Assembly: GCA_036873135.1 (NCBI GenBank)
Contig: JAPTYO010000007.1
Location: 21,000,763-21,064,762, forward strand
From: Clarkia xantiana subsp. parviflora
Taxonomy: Eukaryota; Streptophyta; Magnoliopsida; Myrtales; Onagraceae
DNA: 64,000 nucleotides
Direction of reading: 5' to 3'
This document shows, in pieces, positions 63,382-64,000 of this stretch. Position 1 is the stretch's first letter. Every line of letters starts with the position of its first letter. The position numbers and the translations under genes were made by a program. Under the pieces are notes generated by a model, which worked only from the letters and a program-made list of their open reading frames with translations, was not told the origin of the DNA and did not search any database.

Positions 63382-63600
63382 ATGGATACGTCGAACATCA
63401 TGCATTATTCTTCCTTCGAAATTACATTTCTATCCGCAGAAAAGCTTTACATACCCAAGAAACATAGAAATAATAATTTGTTTGTTGTCATCAAATCAGG
63501 CGGATCCGGCAACAAAGAATGCACAACAAATATGTCGACAAAAAATGGGGATGACGACGCCCTGATCACATGGAACGAGACGGTGGAAATGAATTCTTAG
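63382..63600 (+). pseudogene. Captured C2-domain gene fragment (N-terminal half)
   Basis: The frame of 72 residues starts MDTSNIMHYSSFEITFLSAE. FEITFLSAEKLYIPKK followed by NLFVVIKSGG, then KECTTNMSTKNGDDD and ITWNETVEMN, reads as the first beta strands of a plant C2 domain (calcium/lipid-binding), with the conserved W-N-E near the end. The stop codon lies at the border of the right terminal inverted repeat, so the domain is cut. Codon use is less AT-rich than its surroundings. It may be expressed from the element but is unlikely to be a functional C2 protein. The C2 call rests on pattern recognition. Confidence 0.6.
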
Positions 63601-63804
63601 GAATATAAATTCTTAGGAATATAAATTCGAGAACTAAATTGAATAAAATAAAACTATTTAACGGTCAAATTAACTGTTGACTAACGGAAACACAAAAGAC
63701 ATACAACTTCTCAAACATATGACTTAAAAAATCTACAAAATAAAACATATGACACAACAAACCAATAGTGGTTAAACATGTGGCAGTAAAAGACCCTTTA
63801 ACCC

Positions 63805-64000
63805 TTTAAATTATCAGACTAAATTTTGTTAGTATTTTTTTCATATAATTTTTTTACTCATTTTTTATAATTATTTTCCAGTTTTTTAAATAATTATTAT
63901 TCATATACAATGTTTGGAATTTTTTTACCAATATAGCAACTTAAGAAAGTCCGAATTCTAAAGTCTACCGAAAATTTAGCAAAATACCAAAATAACCTCA
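63805..64000. other. AT-rich flank, nothing seen
   Basis: Only the 9-bp target duplication (63805-63813) and AT-rich sequence. Confidence 0.4.

Larger units (their letters stand above)
61459..63804. mobile_element. Mutator-like element with long TIRs carrying gene and retroelement fragments
   Basis: Inverted repeats of about 200 bp (61459-61655 and 63588-63804) share text such as ATGTTTAACCACT, TTTTATTTTGTA, GTGTTTCCGTTAGTCAACAG and ATTTATATTCCTAAGAATT. TTTAAATTA flanks both ends (61450-61458, 63805-63813), a 9-bp duplication. Inside are a non-TE leader-like stretch (61656-61796), a degraded LTR-retrotransposon (61797-63310), an AT microsatellite, and a C2-domain-like open frame (63382-63600) ending at the right TIR. 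No transposase was seen. The layout is that of a Pack-MULE with a later retrotransposon insertion. Confidence 0.75.

Overview
This is nuclear DNA from a flowering plant, most likely a eudicot. The genes are split by short AT-rich GT-AG introns, the products belong to land-plant families, and the spaces between genes are AT-rich and full of small transposons. I cannot name the species. I found no rRNA, tRNA, CRISPR array or bacterial-style operon.

Genes in order: the 3' part of a DUF760 / UV-B-induced At3g17800-like gene (227-977, +); two small hydrophobic-protein genes (2320-2822 and 3528-3905, +); a chloroplast-envelope-type quinone oxidoreductase (4989-6700, +); GTP cyclohydrolase I of folate synthesis (8018-10057, -); a 14-exon serine carboxypeptidase-like gene (18590-21556, +); a four-EF-hand calmodulin-like gene (22738-23917, +); a 54-residue single-pass membrane protein (26746-27010, +); a BIR-type LRR receptor pseudokinase (32641-35000, +); a group I formin (39491-42982, -); the peroxisomal import protein PEX13 (51270-53355, -); and a secreted, probably GPI-anchored DOMON protein (56905-58280, +). 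These are ordinary single genes in unrelated pathways. Exon structures were built by joining reading frames at splice sites and comparing with remembered family sequences, so they are models.

The rest is dominated by mobile DNA. A Ty1/copia element (35602-38915, -) has two 310-bp LTRs, a 5-bp duplication, a full-length gag, and a pol that has lost reverse transcriptase but stays in frame across the deletion. Many non-autonomous DNA transposons can be delimited to the base by their terminal inverted repeats and target-site duplications: PIF/Harbinger-like (16748-17397, 45155-46187), hAT-like with 8-bp duplications (17082-17385, 30640-31112, 45562-45927, 53783-54203, 60581-61384), and Mutator-like with 9-11-bp duplications (7155-7679, 10831-11073, 14321-14880, 55275-55813, 58468-59462, 59822-60042, 61459-63804). 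Several are nested. The last contains what looks like a captured fragment of a C2-domain gene plus an inserted retrotransposon remnant. The 10.4-14.1 kb stretch is a nest of such elements and holds a nearly perfect 201-base hairpin.

I saw no clearly new biological system. The best leads are the gene-fragment-carrying Mutator-like element, the long hairpin, the filled/empty insertion-site pair, the in-frame RT-deleted copia element, a GC-AG intron in the BIR gene, and the unrecognised pair of small membrane-protein genes.
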